Shown here piece by piece: positions 46,927 through 57,357 of a stretch of DNA of 64,000 bases (the stretch's first letter is position 1; every line of letters starts with the position of its first letter). The translations under genes were made by a program, and so were the position numbers. The notes below the pieces were generated by a model. That model worked only from the letters and a program-made list of their open reading frames with translations, made no database searches and was not told where the DNA came from. The stretch comes from Methanocaldococcus sp. FS406-22 (lineage in GTDB: Archaea > AGJL01 > Methanococci > Methanococcales > Methanocaldococcaceae), in contig NC_013887.1 in the NCBI RefSeq assembly GCF_000025525.1, positions 196,729 to 260,728 on the forward strand, in the 5' to 3' direction.

Positions 46927-48435
46927 TCACCTCTTCTCTTTAAAAAGATATGCTTCAAGTCCTATTTTAATTGCCAGTCTCCATGCTTTTTTATTACTTA
47001 AAAATACTCTACCTCCATATCTAACACCCAATACAATAGCTTTTGCTGAATTTAGAGGGATGTCGTAAATTTCATGCAAATCTCTCGCAAGTTCCTTCTC
47101 TGCATCAGTGAGTTTAATGATAGTTATGCCTCCAGGCAATATCTTCCCCAATTTACAACCTTCTGGAATATACACTGTGCTATTTAACATCTTAAGTTCT
47201 TCTATAGTGAAAACTCCTTTATCAGCTATATCTGGACGTCTTCTAAATATTGGGGGCACTAACATTAAAGTTAGTGAAGTAGTTGTAATGGTGGCTACTG
47301 TAGCAGCAACCACTTTTTTTATTTTTTCCTCATCTTTTTCTTTAATTATTACAGGATACTTTCTTTCTTCCTGCTGTTCATATCCCTCATTTTTAAAAGA
47401 TTCTTTCTTATTCTTTGATTGTGGAGTCTCTTCTCTCTCTTCTTCCTGTTTTTGTATTTGTTCTGTAATTTTAGATGATTTTTCTTTTCCTGTTTTTTCA
47501 TTCCATTTTTCTTTCTTTTCTCCTTTTTTATTTTCTTTTTCTTCTTCGTTTTTTTCAACATAAGGTATGTTAAAACTCAGCCCATCCACTTTTCCTATAC
47601 CGATAATATACGAATTTCCTACCTTAAGTGCAGGCTTTATTTTTATGTTTTCATAAATATCCCTCCATGCATAAAATCTAAGATAAAAAATAGGAACATC
47701 ATCTGAAATAAGCTTAAATGACTGTGTGATATTTTCATTAGGACTTAAAGTGTAGGAATAATTCCCAAAATTAATTTTTTTATTATTTATGACAGCCCAA
47801 TAGCTAACATTTACATTTAAAGGGACAGTCTTATCGTTTTTAATAATATATGTAGCTGTCCATTCAATTGAACCATTATCTAAAATTCTATTTGACTTGA
47901 TTATAGAAAATGGTATAGGTAAGGAATATCTTATTTTAACTGTTGCAGGAACATCAAAACTTACATTACTTTCTCCAAAATATAAAGTATCCGAATTCAG
48001 TGTTTTTGACAGAGTTATTATTTTATAAGAGTTAGCTGGAACCAAAATTGACGTATTTTTTATACTAAACCCATTTGGGAAAGAAACATTAAATAAAATG
48101 TTATAAGGGTAGTTGTTATTTATTTTATAATATACTTCCCAATCACTTTTACTAATCCTACTTGCAGATATAGTTATAGCTATTTTAAATTCTTGAGGAG
48201 GTAAATCAACAGTTATATTTTTTGGATATGGAAGATAAATAGTAGCGTTTTTATAGAATATATAAATACTGAAAGAATTCGTATTATTATAATCAACATA
48301 AAGTTTGGATATATCAACGGTCTGAGAGCCATTTGGATAAAATACAACCCCCCTGTACTCATAAATATTACCATAAGTCAAAGAAAAAAATGCAAAAAAT
48401 ATTATTATTAAAAATATTAAATATACCGACCTCAT
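46927..48435 (-). CDS. Surface protein with a cytoplasmic PIN-like domain
   Basis: The 502 residues have a signal peptide (about 1-22) and an Asn-glycosylation-rich outer domain to about 290. A highly charged Lys/Glu linker spans about 292-372, a membrane helix about 374-394, then a basic stop (FRRRPD) and a C-terminal domain of about 100 residues. That domain (KLTDAEKELARDLHEIYDIP, NSAKAIVLGVRYGGRVFLSN, KKAWRLAIKIGLEAY) resembles the C-terminal half of PIN-type nucleases (acidic helix, AIxLA, xSND/N, KAARxAxxxG). Catalytic acids are not fully evident, so nuclease activity is uncertain. Confidence 0.7.
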   Translation of the reverse strand: MRSVYLIFLIIIFFAFFSLTYGNIYEYRGVVFYPNGSQTVDISKLYVDYNNTNSFSIYIFYKNATIYLPYPKNITVDLPPQEFKIAITISASRISKSDWEVYYKINNNYPYNILFNVSFPNGFSIKNTSILVPANSYKIITLSKTLNSDTLYFGESNVSFDVPATVKIRYSLPIPFSIIKSNRILDNGSIEWTATYIIKNDKTVPLNVNVSYWAVINNKKINFGNYSYTLSPNENITQSFKLISDDVPIFYLRFYAWRDIYENIKIKPALKVGNSYIIGIGKVDGLSFNIPYVEKNEEEKENKKGEKKEKWNEKTGKEKSSKITEQIQKQEEEREETPQSKNKKESFKNEGYEQQEERKYPVIIKEKDEEKIKKVVAATVATITTTSLTLMLVPPIFRRRPDIADKGVFTIEELKMLNSTVYIPEGCKLGKILPGGITIIKLTDAEKELARDLHEIYDIPLNSAKAIVLGVRYGGRVFLSNKKAWRLAIKIGLEAYLFKEKR

Positions 48436-48461
48436 GCTCTCTATATAAGTTTTATTTGTTA

Positions 48462-48484
48462 AAGTATTTAAGATTTGTAGAACA
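48462..48484 (-). promoter_or_regulatory. Shared surface-gene promoter motif, copy 1
   Basis: On the minus strand TGTTCTACAAATCTTAAATA then CTT. It matches 57299-57321 with two changes. It lies 27 bases before the 48435 start, with the TTAAATA part as a probable TATA box. Confidence 0.45.
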
Positions 48485-48507
48485 ATTTTTTGACAAATAC
48501 AAACTTT

Positions 48508-51500
48508 TTATTTTGGGTCTATGCCTATAATAAGGCCTTCAATTGTCGTTGTATTAGTTGTTATTGAAATCTTTTTTACTTCATTTGCATTTATTATATT
48601 AAACTTGAACCAGTATGTGTTTCCATTTGTTCCATTTTCGTTATAATCTCCTGAAATGTTTATAACTCCAATATCATTTGGCTTATACCAATAAACATAA
48701 ACATCTCTTGTTGTGTTGTACGACTTTATTGTTATATTGTAGCCGTTTGGAAGCATTGTTATACTTCCAGTTATATTGAAAAACTTTTTAATTAAGAGGT
48801 AGTTTCTCCCAAATTCAGAAGTTCCATAACCATTTATTGTAGCTGTTGCAGTTAATATAGAGTCATAATCAACACCTTTTCCAGAGACATTTAAGGTTCC
48901 ATTGAAAAAGCCATTACTATCAGCTATTAAACTTCCTAAATAAATCCATCCTTCTCCATAGGTGTCGTCTAATGTTGTTCCGTCTGAAGAAATATTATTT
49001 CCTATTAAGTTGTCTCCACCAGTTGAATTTTTAACTAAGAAAATCTCAACTATTGCATTTGCAAAGTTTGAACTACCCGTTCCATTTCCAATGTATCCCC
49101 TAATTGTTAAGTTATCCCCAACTAATTCAGCATAAGTAATTATTGGATAATCAATACCATAATTTGCCTCATTTGGATTAATTAGACCATCATTTAATGT
49201 TACATTATCATCATTTAAGTCAATTCCCAACATGGAGTTGTTGTAAATTGAATTCTTAGATATTATTATGTTATGAGGAGCAGAATCATAAGTTGGAAGG
49301 GTTATTCCCTTTTCATTGTTGTATATTGTGTTATTAACTATATTGATGTCTTTACTTGCTGCTACTGAGATTCCATAGGCAGAATTATTTGCTATTATAT
49401 TGTTGGTTATATTGAACTCTAAGTTAATCCAACTCTCATTTAATCCATAAATCTCAATTCCTCCAACTTTTCCACCATAACTTGGGTTTGGGCAGAGATT
49501 GTTGTTTATTATTTTGTTATTTTTAATTATTATGTAACCATCATCTTGGTTGTAGTTTCCATAAGCTCCAATAGTTATTCCTGCCGTTACATTTCCTGCC
49601 TCAACCGTTAAACCGTTGTATTGAATTGTGTTATTATCTATTGTTATATTCGTCCCAATCCATGCCCATGTTGCCCATCCATTTGGTTCTTGAATTAAAA
49701 TTGCCTGAGCATCACTGTACTGCATAATATTGTTTTTAACTAAAACATTCTCTACTCTTCCTCCAATAAAGAGGGCGTTTCCAGCATTTGCCTCAATTCC
49801 ATTGTTTGATAAATAGTTATTTTCAATTGTTACATTTCTCAAATAATTTCCATAATAATCTTCTACATCAATCCCATTTCCTCCATTGTTTGAACAGTTG
49901 TTGTTTTCTATAGTTACATTAGCAGTGTTGTAGCCAATAACTTTAATTCCTGCTCCTGCTGGGTCTCCTCCGATTAATCCATTATTGGTAATGTTGTTAT
50001 TTAAAATCTCTATATCATTAACTCCAAATATTAAAATTCCATCTCTAAATGAAGCATTTATGAAATTGCCTGAAATATTTAAATTAGAGCTATCTCCTAA
50101 TGAATAGACATATAAGCCATACTCTCCACTATTCAATATTTTTGAATCCAATATTGTTAAGTTATTTAATACTGAATTTGAAGGCACTTCAATATCTAAA
50201 CTTTTATTTGTTGAGTTTTCAAATGAAGTGTTGTAGATGAAAACATTAGTGAGATTTCCGTATGATAAGAAAGAGTAATTGTTGTTATAAATTCTGTTAT
50301 TTGTTATTGTTAAATTATCTCCATTAAATACTGCAATTCCATCGATTGAGTTATTGAATATTTCTGATGAGTTCATTAATATCTTAGAGGAATTAACTAC
50401 TTCAACACCATAGTTGTTATAAAATATTCTCGACAAACTTATCTTATTGTTCCCAAAACCTTTAATATAAATTCCAATGCTGTTATTTGATACACTCAAA
50501 TTATATGTTGTTATATTTGAATTCTCTACATAAATTCCTTCAAATCTATTATTAAATACTGTTGAATTTTCCACACTAATGGAGGAGTTATTCGAAAATA
50601 TTCCAATAGAGTTGTTAATTATGGAAGTATTTAGTATTGATATGTTATTGGAATCTATTATGTAAATCCCTTCATATGCAGAGTTTTCAATTTTTGAGTT
50701 AATTATGCTTGCAATATTTCCATTTTTGTAGAAGTAAATTCCATGATTACACTCCTTTATACTTATATTTTCCATTGTTAAGTTTCCATAACCTCCAGCC
50801 CAATTTGCCCAATATACTCCAATACCATTGTGCATCTCTATCAATGAATCTTCAAATATTAACCATATCCTATTTAGCATTTCAATTCCATACGCATCTG
50901 AAGAATTTATATGTATATTAGTCATATAGGCTGGATACTCCTGCATATTCCAATTATAGTCGAGCAACTCAATACCTGCTTTTAGAATGTTTCCAAAGAC
51001 ACTAACATTCGTAATTTTTAAGTAGTTCAATCCACTTTCGTTTCCGAGGATTGCTACAGATACATTTTCAAAATTGATGTTTGATATCGTTGTATTATAT
51101 GCTAAATTATTTATTACAGGATTTTTAGAAATTGCATCTAAATTTAGCAATTCATTCCCGTTTTTTGCGTATGTTGGTTTGATGTATTGTAGGTTTTTTG
51201 CTCCTCCTGTTCCTCCTGTGAATCCGAAGTATGCGGTGGTTCCAAGTATTTGTGTTATGTCTTTGTTCCAGGTTAATACTTGGCTTCCGTCAAAGTATAC
51301 GGTTAATTGTTTTGTTGTGGCATTCCATACAATTTTAACTTTATGTTCTGTCCCATCCTCTACATTTCCTAAGTCGTAAGGGTTTGGGGTTAGGAATGTT
51401 ATGTTGTTGTATGTGTGATTAACGATTCCATCAACGTCTATGGCAATGTGGTCGGTAGTTGCTGGGTAGTCAAAGTCATTAAGCCAAGTGTCTATCTCAA

Positions 51501-54500
51501 CTGCCACACTCGGAGTTATTCCTGCATATCCTAAACCTCCTCCAGCCCCACCCCATTCACTTAACCCATTCGGTTGCAATGTGAAAGTTACACCATCCGC
51601 ACCATCTGGATTATCCCCCAAATAAGCATAATACTCAATAACAAAATCCTCCGACAAATTAACCGGCTCATAATACCAAACACTACCCACCTGATTATAA
51701 TCATCAGGAGTTATAATTAAAGTTAAATTTTCAGAGTTGTTTATGTATGAGTCCCCATTAGCAATCCACTGCGATCCAGATAACAATACATCTCCATCTA
51801 CCTGTGTGCTTCCATTGATTACAGTTAAATTATCCACAATGCTGTTATTGTTTGTATATATTACGTAATATTTTCCATGTAGTTCTGTCTTTGGAATTTT
51901 AAAGTAGGCTTTATCTTCACCAACAATAGCATTAGCATTTTTTATAAACTGAGCGAAACTTCCTTGCCCTACAGGATTTGTGTTGGTTATGACGTCAAAG
52001 CTAAATCCAAAGGTTATATTCTCTCCATGATAGTTATTTAAATCAACTGTGCAGTAATGCTCATAATCTCCAGTATTCCAATCATCACTTTTGCCAGGAT
52101 TTCTTCCACCAAACATTGAGACAATACTATAGGTTGGCTTTATTATGTAGGAATTCCCGTTTTTTGCGTATGTTGGTTTGATGTATTGTAGGTTTTTTGC
52201 TCCTCCTGTTCCTCCTGTGAATCCGAAGTATGCGGTGGTTCCAAGTATTTGTGTTATGTCTTTGTTCCAGGTTAATACTTGGCTTCCGTCAAAGTATACG
52301 GTTAATTGTTTTGTTGTGGCATTCCATACAATTTTAACTTTATGTTCTGTCCCATCCTCTACATTTCCTAAGTCGTAAGGGTTTGGGGTTAGGAATGTTA
52401 TGTTGTTGTATGTGTGATTAACGATTCCATCAACGTCTATGGCAATGTGGTCGGTAGTTGCTGGGTAGTCAAAGTCATTAAGCCAAGTGTCTATCTCAAC
52501 TGCCACACTCGGAGTTATTCCTGCATATCCCAAACCTCCTCCAGCCCCACCCCATTCACTTAACCCATTCGGTTGCAATGTGAAAGTTACACCATCCGCA
52601 CCATCTGGATTATCCCCCAAATAAGCATAATACTCAATAACAAAATCCTCCGACAAATTAACCGGCTCATAATACCAAACACTACCCACCTGATTATAAT
52701 CATCAGGAGTTAGTAGGAGTTTGTTTGTTGATACAGTTGCATTCCCATTTGCAATCCATTGTGATGTATTTATTGGAGCATATAATGTTTGATATGTTTC
52801 TTCTGCCCAAACATCATTTATGTTGTATCCTTGGTTATATCCTCTTGTTGGAGAAATAGTCTTTGAATTTACTGCTACAAAGTAAGTTTTTGATGTGTTA
52901 TAGACCAAAAACTTGTAATATCCAAATACATCTGTTGTTGTAGAGTTTATCATTTTATCGTTTTTATCAAGAACACCGTTGTTGTTGCTATCTTCAAATA
53001 GAGAAACATTCACATCATAAACTCCTTTATCTGAACTGTCTTCAACCCCTAATGTTCCAAAATCCTCTTTAACATATCCTTGAATCTCATAACCCACACA
53101 TAAAACATAATCTTTTTTATAGATAACTCCATTAGATTCTATTCCTGTTATTGTGATATTGTAGTTTCCAGAGACTGGAACTTTAAATGAGTAATTAAAT
53201 AATTTCCAAAGTGATGGAGTGTTTGCATCGACCTCTTGCAGATTCATAGAATCATTAATATATAGGGTGCCGTTTGGATAATAAACAGCTATATTTGCCC
53301 CTTTTATGTCATAGCTTCCAATTGGGTCTGTAATGTTTACAAATACTGTAGCAGTGTCTCCAGGAATATAAACATCTTTGTCAGCGTATATATTCTGAAC
53401 TTCTACGTAGGTTGTTGTATTTAGCGTTATGTTTGATACATAAGTGGAATCATGATAGATGTTTATTGAATTTGTTGATTGAAGGTTTTCCACTCTTAAA
53501 ATTAAGTAGTAATCCTTTGGTATTGTAACTATTGAATTTAAAGGAATATTGAAAGTGTATGGACGTGTTGTGCTATATAGGTTTAAATCTTCTGTATCAC
53601 TTCCTAAAGTAATTGAATTAACTCCATTAGTGGCTATTAGTGAAACTACTATTTTATGAGTTTCAAATCCTCCCAAAACATCTGGGTCGCTCATATACAG
53701 TAAGATGGATATATTACCAACAACAGTAAAGTCGTCTGCAAATCTTGGAATCTGTGTCCATGAAGCTAATGAATTTCCAGTAATTGTTGTATAATTATCT
53801 ATCTCTGTAGGAATAGATGTGTTTAAAGTTCTTGAAGAATCTCCATGCAAGTAGAAAGTTTTTTGAACTGATGGAGGGAATGGTGTTGATGTTTGGAATG
53901 ATGCAATATCATATATCGATGGATTATTTGTATTAACAAATTTCAAAGTTGTTAAATCAATCTCTCCTAATGGAGTTGTAGGTGGAATTACCTTTGAAAC
54001 TGTTAAATTTAATTCTCCATGTGGTACATAAATATCTGGCAAATTATTTGCATTTAAATCATAGTTTGGACTTATATAGTCCCAAATTCCATCTCCATTG
54101 GTATCTTCAGCTATTAGAGTGGAGTTATTATATATGCATGTTGTCCAGCCCTTTGTTGAGTTTGTTATATTTATATCAAATCTTTCTCCAGAGCCAAAGT
54201 TATATAGAGTTATATTGTAGAATATTTCCTCACCAGCATTTCCAGTTTTTTCTTGATATTCTGGTTCTATTGAGAATGGAGAAATATAAATTATAATGCT
54301 TTTTTCATCATTTGATGTATTTTGGTCATTTGGAAGATTTGTTTTTATTGTTATATTGTAAGCTCCATAAGGCATGTTTGAGATATTTATTGGGAAAGAT
54401 ATGGTTTTTTCCTCTTCATAAGGGACTGATAGGTTTATTAGAGTTGAGTTTGTATAAGTGTAAGTCCCATTAATTTGAGTCACATTAATTGAAACATTTA

Positions 54501-57213
54501 AATTGTATGCATCTACCAACCCATACAAAGCTATTGTTGAATTTACATATATTATTGGTTGAAGATTTGGATTAAATACATCCCCATTATTTGGATAGTT
54601 TATAGTTTTAACCCCAGTATCGTATAATTGACTTAATCCCATGTTTATTTCATTCATCATGTCAGTAAAATTATATCCTAATCCCCAAATTATTGGAACT
54701 ACCCAAATTTCTCCTGGTTTTAATGAGCTCTTAGTCCATGCTAATGCAACTCCCGCGTCCCCATTATATGACGAATAGTTATTTAAATTATCATATTTGA
54801 TATCGTCCCACATACGCCAATAAGGATTAACATCATGCTCATAACTTGGAAGAATTGATTTAAAACCACCATATTGTATATCTCCCGACGGAGCGTCAGA
54901 GTCATACCCATATACAACATCGTTGGCATTGTTGTAATATGCATTGTCCTTCTGATAACTTCCTCTGAAATTCCAATCCATCCCCTGAAAGAACTTTAAA
55001 TTTGTGTATGTTTTTGTTGTTGGGTTTTTTATGTAGTATATGGTAGCAAACCACTTATTATTTCCTCTAATGATTACTTTTTGAGTAATATTTAACTCAT
55101 TGTTAGTCCATGGAGCATACATATTCGTTATAATCACGCTTTCTAAAACTCCATTTGGAACAGTATTTAAAGGAACGTCTGTTCTATTTATCTCAGATAA
55201 GTAAAACGATGCAGTTTCATAATAGTCTCCACCATTTCCATACTGCCTTGTTCGTATTCCGCTTGTATATTTTATTGCTATCTTAGAACCTGCATCGGCA
55301 TCAATATTATTTGCATAATCGTAATCTCCAGTTCTCCCTGCATGGTCGTATGTTTCAATTGTTGATATGTTATCTCCTTCACTGTATGGAAATACAATTG
55401 CAGATATTTGCCCACATCCACCATTATCTTGCCCATCATAAGACAATTCAACAGCGATTGAATTATTTGGAGCTGGTGGAATTAAAGATATATCATATCC
55501 ATAAATTGGGTCGTCATAGAAGTATAGTGTGTTGTTTTCAATATACCATCTTACTTCTCCAACAACTTCTCCAGTTAATCTGTTTATTGAAATATTATTT
55601 TTTATTATTCTACCATCATCTCCTACAATTTCTTTAACCCTATAACCTTTTGGAATCTTACAGCTAAATCTATACCAAATACCATCTAATTTGTTATTAA
55701 CTTCAACCCTAATTTTATTATTACTTATTTTCTTTATAGTTTCAGTAGTTTTTATAACATCTACTGGTAGTCCATAATCTTTTAAAATTTCTTCATCTGC
55801 TTTAACCCTAATCTCTATTGTTGTATGGTTATTAATGTCCATTATTTTTGAAATGTAGTATTTCCCTTTTTTATATTCCTTTAAAATTTTTTCAACATCT
55901 TTTTTATTTCCTTCAATTTTAATAACTACCTCTTTATTAACGGGATCATAAGAAATTAATTTTTTTAGTTTTTCTTTATTTTTAAGTTTGATTTTTATTT
56001 TTTCTTCTGCATTTCCACATATTAAAACTATTTTTTTAATTTTTTCAGGTTTTGATATATTTAACTTATTAACCAAATAATCTAAAGGAATATCAAATGT
56101 TCCATTAATCAATGGAACATCAATCTCTTTTTTATTTGGATAAATAATGAGGGTTAAAAACTTTGGTTCTTTAACATAGTAAGAGACATTTCCAACGATA
56201 AATCTATTGTTTATCAATTTAGCGTTAATTTTATAATAATCAACAGCAAAAGTTTTTTTAATTCCATCAATTACAACTGAATAATTTCCTAATATAACAT
56301 TCTTTTTTAGTTTTGTGGATAAAACATAAAACTTCCCTTTTTTATGAACTTTTAATCGTATTATTTTATTATCGGGAGTTATTATATATGCAGTATTTGG
56401 TTTAAAGTTTGTTTTTACAACTATTTTTTCTGATGGAAAATAAACATCTCTCGTTAATATTGTTTTGTTTGTTAGATTTTCATTTTCACAAGTATAGTTT
56501 AAAAATACTGTTTTATTCAATGTTTCATTTTTGAATTTTGCATAAATGATAATTGTTTTGTTTAAAATTAGAGGATAAACTAAATATTCATATTTTTTAA
56601 TTTTTTTAGTTTTAACTTTTATATTGACATCTAAATATTTAGCATAAGGTTTTCCGTTTGTTTTAACAATCAGCTTAAAATTATCAAATGATACATTTAA
56701 ATAGTGCAATTCCTTTTTTTTCGTTTCTTCATTTTCTTTTTCTGGTTTTGTGTAATTTAAAATAACTGTTTTATGCAATATTTTGTTACCATCAAATTTT
56801 GTGTAAATTTCCATTGGAGTGTTTAAGATTACTGGAGAAATCACATATTTGCTACTATCTATTTTAACAAATTTTAGAGGAGTTCCATTTGCAAACCCAA
56901 AAACCTTTCCGTTAGTTTCTACTATAACTTTATAACCATTAACAATAACATTTAAATAACACTCATTTTCTTCTTCATTAGTTACATTTGTTATATTTAT
57001 CGTTACATTGTTGTCTTTTCCTACACTTTCATTCTTAGTTAAGTTATAGTTTAATGCGTCTATAGAAGAGGGTAGGCTTTTGTTGAATGCCACATCCATA
57101 TTATTTGAATCTAAACTTTCATTTATTGTAGAAATATTTAATCCTAAACTTACATTTGAAACCAATAAAATAGCTAATACAAATATTGAAATATTCTTTA
57201 AATTGAATATCAT
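48508..57213 (-). CDS. Giant secreted surface protein with lectin and beta-helix domains
   Basis: The 2901-residue protein has a signal peptide (about 1-24). Residues about 80-300 hold repeated beta units (VNGYKVIVETNGKVFG; FDNFKLIVKTNGKPYA). A CARDB-like and SdrD-B-like region follows (about 1370-1420: VNVSLFEDSNNNGVLDKNDK). Two nearly identical L-type lectin-like domains lie at about 1501-1687 and 1834-2020 (YAYLGDNPDGADGVTFTLQP; GLGYAGITPSVAVEIDTW). A long right-handed beta-helix covers about 2020-2705, with Asn-rich turns of the NNSIGIY type. No C-terminal membrane anchor is seen, so it is secreted or held by other proteins. Carbohydrate binding and adhesion are inferred from the domains. 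Confidence 0.88.
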   Translation of the reverse strand: MIFNLKNISIFVLAILLVSNVSLGLNISTINESLDSNNMDVAFNKSLPSSIDALNYNLTKNESVGKDNNVTINITNVTNEEENECYLNVIVNGYKVIVETNGKVFGFANGTPLKFVKIDSSKYVISPVILNTPMEIYTKFDGNKILHKTVILNYTKPEKENEETKKKELHYLNVSFDNFKLIVKTNGKPYAKYLDVNIKVKTKKIKKYEYLVYPLILNKTIIIYAKFKNETLNKTVFLNYTCENENLTNKTILTRDVYFPSEKIVVKTNFKPNTAYIITPDNKIIRLKVHKKGKFYVLSTKLKKNVILGNYSVVIDGIKKTFAVDYYKINAKLINNRFIVGNVSYYVKEPKFLTLIIYPNKKEIDVPLINGTFDIPLDYLVNKLNISKPEKIKKIVLICGNAEEKIKIKLKNKEKLKKLISYDPVNKEVVIKIEGNKKDVEKILKEYKKGKYYISKIMDINNHTTIEIRVKADEEILKDYGLPVDVIKTTETIKKISNNKIRVEVNNKLDGIWYRFSCKIPKGYRVKEIVGDDGRIIKNNISINRLTGEVVGEVRWYIENNTLYFYDDPIYGYDISLIPPAPNNSIAVELSYDGQDNGGCGQISAIVFPYSEGDNISTIETYDHAGRTGDYDYANNIDADAGSKIAIKYTSGIRTRQYGNGGDYYETASFYLSEINRTDVPLNTVPNGVLESVIITNMYAPWTNNELNITQKVIIRGNNKWFATIYYIKNPTTKTYTNLKFFQGMDWNFRGSYQKDNAYYNNANDVVYGYDSDAPSGDIQYGGFKSILPSYEHDVNPYWRMWDDIKYDNLNNYSSYNGDAGVALAWTKSSLKPGEIWVVPIIWGLGYNFTDMMNEINMGLSQLYDTGVKTINYPNNGDVFNPNLQPIIYVNSTIALYGLVDAYNLNVSINVTQINGTYTYTNSTLINLSVPYEEEKTISFPINISNMPYGAYNITIKTNLPNDQNTSNDEKSIIIYISPFSIEPEYQEKTGNAGEEIFYNITLYNFGSGERFDINITNSTKGWTTCIYNNSTLIAEDTNGDGIWDYISPNYDLNANNLPDIYVPHGELNLTVSKVIPPTTPLGEIDLTTLKFVNTNNPSIYDIASFQTSTPFPPSVQKTFYLHGDSSRTLNTSIPTEIDNYTTITGNSLASWTQIPRFADDFTVVGNISILLYMSDPDVLGGFETHKIVVSLIATNGVNSITLGSDTEDLNLYSTTRPYTFNIPLNSIVTIPKDYYLILRVENLQSTNSINIYHDSTYVSNITLNTTTYVEVQNIYADKDVYIPGDTATVFVNITDPIGSYDIKGANIAVYYPNGTLYINDSMNLQEVDANTPSLWKLFNYSFKVPVSGNYNITITGIESNGVIYKKDYVLCVGYEIQGYVKEDFGTLGVEDSSDKGVYDVNVSLFEDSNNNGVLDKNDKMINSTTTDVFGYYKFLVYNTSKTYFVAVNSKTISPTRGYNQGYNINDVWAEETYQTLYAPINTSQWIANGNATVSTNKLLLTPDDYNQVGSVWYYEPVNLSEDFVIEYYAYLGDNPDGADGVTFTLQPNGLSEWGGAGGGLGYAGITPSVAVEIDTWLNDFDYPATTDHIAIDVDGIVNHTYNNITFLTPNPYDLGNVEDGTEHKVKIVWNATTKQLTVYFDGSQVLTWNKDITQILGTTAYFGFTGGTGGAKNLQYIKPTYAKNGNSYIIKPTYSIVSMFGGRNPGKSDDWNTGDYEHYCTVDLNNYHGENITFGFSFDVITNTNPVGQGSFAQFIKNANAIVGEDKAYFKIPKTELHGKYYVIYTNNNSIVDNLTVINGSTQVDGDVLLSGSQWIANGDSYINNSENLTLIITPDDYNQVGSVWYYEPVNLSEDFVIEYYAYLGDNPDGADGVTFTLQPNGLSEWGGAGGGLGYAGITPSVAVEIDTWLNDFDYPATTDHIAIDVDGIVNHTYNNITFLTPNPYDLGNVEDGTEHKVKIVWNATTKQLTVYFDGSQVLTWNKDITQILGTTAYFGFTGGTGGAKNLQYIKPTYAKNGNELLNLDAISKNPVINNLAYNTTISNINFENVSVAILGNESGLNYLKITNVSVFGNILKAGIELLDYNWNMQEYPAYMTNIHINSSDAYGIEMLNRIWLIFEDSLIEMHNGIGVYWANWAGGYGNLTMENISIKECNHGIYFYKNGNIASIINSKIENSAYEGIYIIDSNNISILNTSIINNSIGIFSNNSSISVENSTVFNNRFEGIYVENSNITTYNLSVSNNSIGIYIKGFGNNKISLSRIFYNNYGVEVVNSSKILMNSSEIFNNSIDGIAVFNGDNLTITNNRIYNNNYSFLSYGNLTNVFIYNTSFENSTNKSLDIEVPSNSVLNNLTILDSKILNSGEYGLYVYSLGDSSNLNISGNFINASFRDGILIFGVNDIEILNNNITNNGLIGGDPAGAGIKVIGYNTANVTIENNNCSNNGGNGIDVEDYYGNYLRNVTIENNYLSNNGIEANAGNALFIGGRVENVLVKNNIMQYSDAQAILIQEPNGWATWAWIGTNITIDNNTIQYNGLTVEAGNVTAGITIGAYGNYNQDDGYIIIKNNKIINNNLCPNPSYGGKVGGIEIYGLNESWINLEFNITNNIIANNSAYGISVAASKDINIVNNTIYNNEKGITLPTYDSAPHNIIISKNSIYNNSMLGIDLNDDNVTLNDGLINPNEANYGIDYPIITYAELVGDNLTIRGYIGNGTGSSNFANAIVEIFLVKNSTGGDNLIGNNISSDGTTLDDTYGEGWIYLGSLIADSNGFFNGTLNVSGKGVDYDSILTATATINGYGTSEFGRNYLLIKKFFNITGSITMLPNGYNITIKSYNTTRDVYVYWYKPNDIGVINISGDYNENGTNGNTYWFKFNIINANEVKKISITTNTTTIEGLIIGIDPK
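51154..51713 (-). repeat. 560-bp intragenic duplication, copy A (lectin domain)
   Basis: Bases 51154-51713 match 52153-52712 at all but one position, offset by 999. The single difference seen (CTAAA versus CCAAA near 51532 and 52531) is a synonymous Leu codon change. The block encodes the second lectin domain. Confidence 0.92.
52153..52712 (-). repeat. 560-bp intragenic duplication, copy B (lectin domain)
   Basis: Partner of 51154-51713; encodes the first lectin domain (residues about 1501-1687). Flanking sequence diverges sharply at both ends. Confidence 0.92.
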
Positions 57214-57298
57214 AATAATCCCATCAATTTTTATATTTTGTCGTCTTACTTTGAAGAAATAATTTTATTCAACTGTCCAAAAGTAAAGTATGTATTGG

Positions 57299-57321
57299 AA
57301 GTATTTAAAATTTATAGAACA
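57299..57321 (-). promoter_or_regulatory. Shared surface-gene promoter motif, copy 2
   Basis: On the minus strand TGTTCTATAAATTTTAAATA then CTT, 86 bases before the giant gene. The shared TGTTC element extends upstream of a normal TATA box. Confidence 0.45.
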
Positions 57322-57357
57322 GGTCTTAGACAATTTTAGAGATACTTGGATTATTAT

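Noticed and set aside
49100-51150. Tandem repeats suggesting a CRISPR array or satellite
   Set aside because: They lie inside one long open frame and correspond to degenerate beta-helix turns in the protein, with no constant repeat or spacer.
51074-52378. Two plus-strand open frames of identical sequence opposite the lectin domains
   Set aside because: They are antisense shadows of the duplicated lectin region; their identity only reflects the 560-bp repeat.
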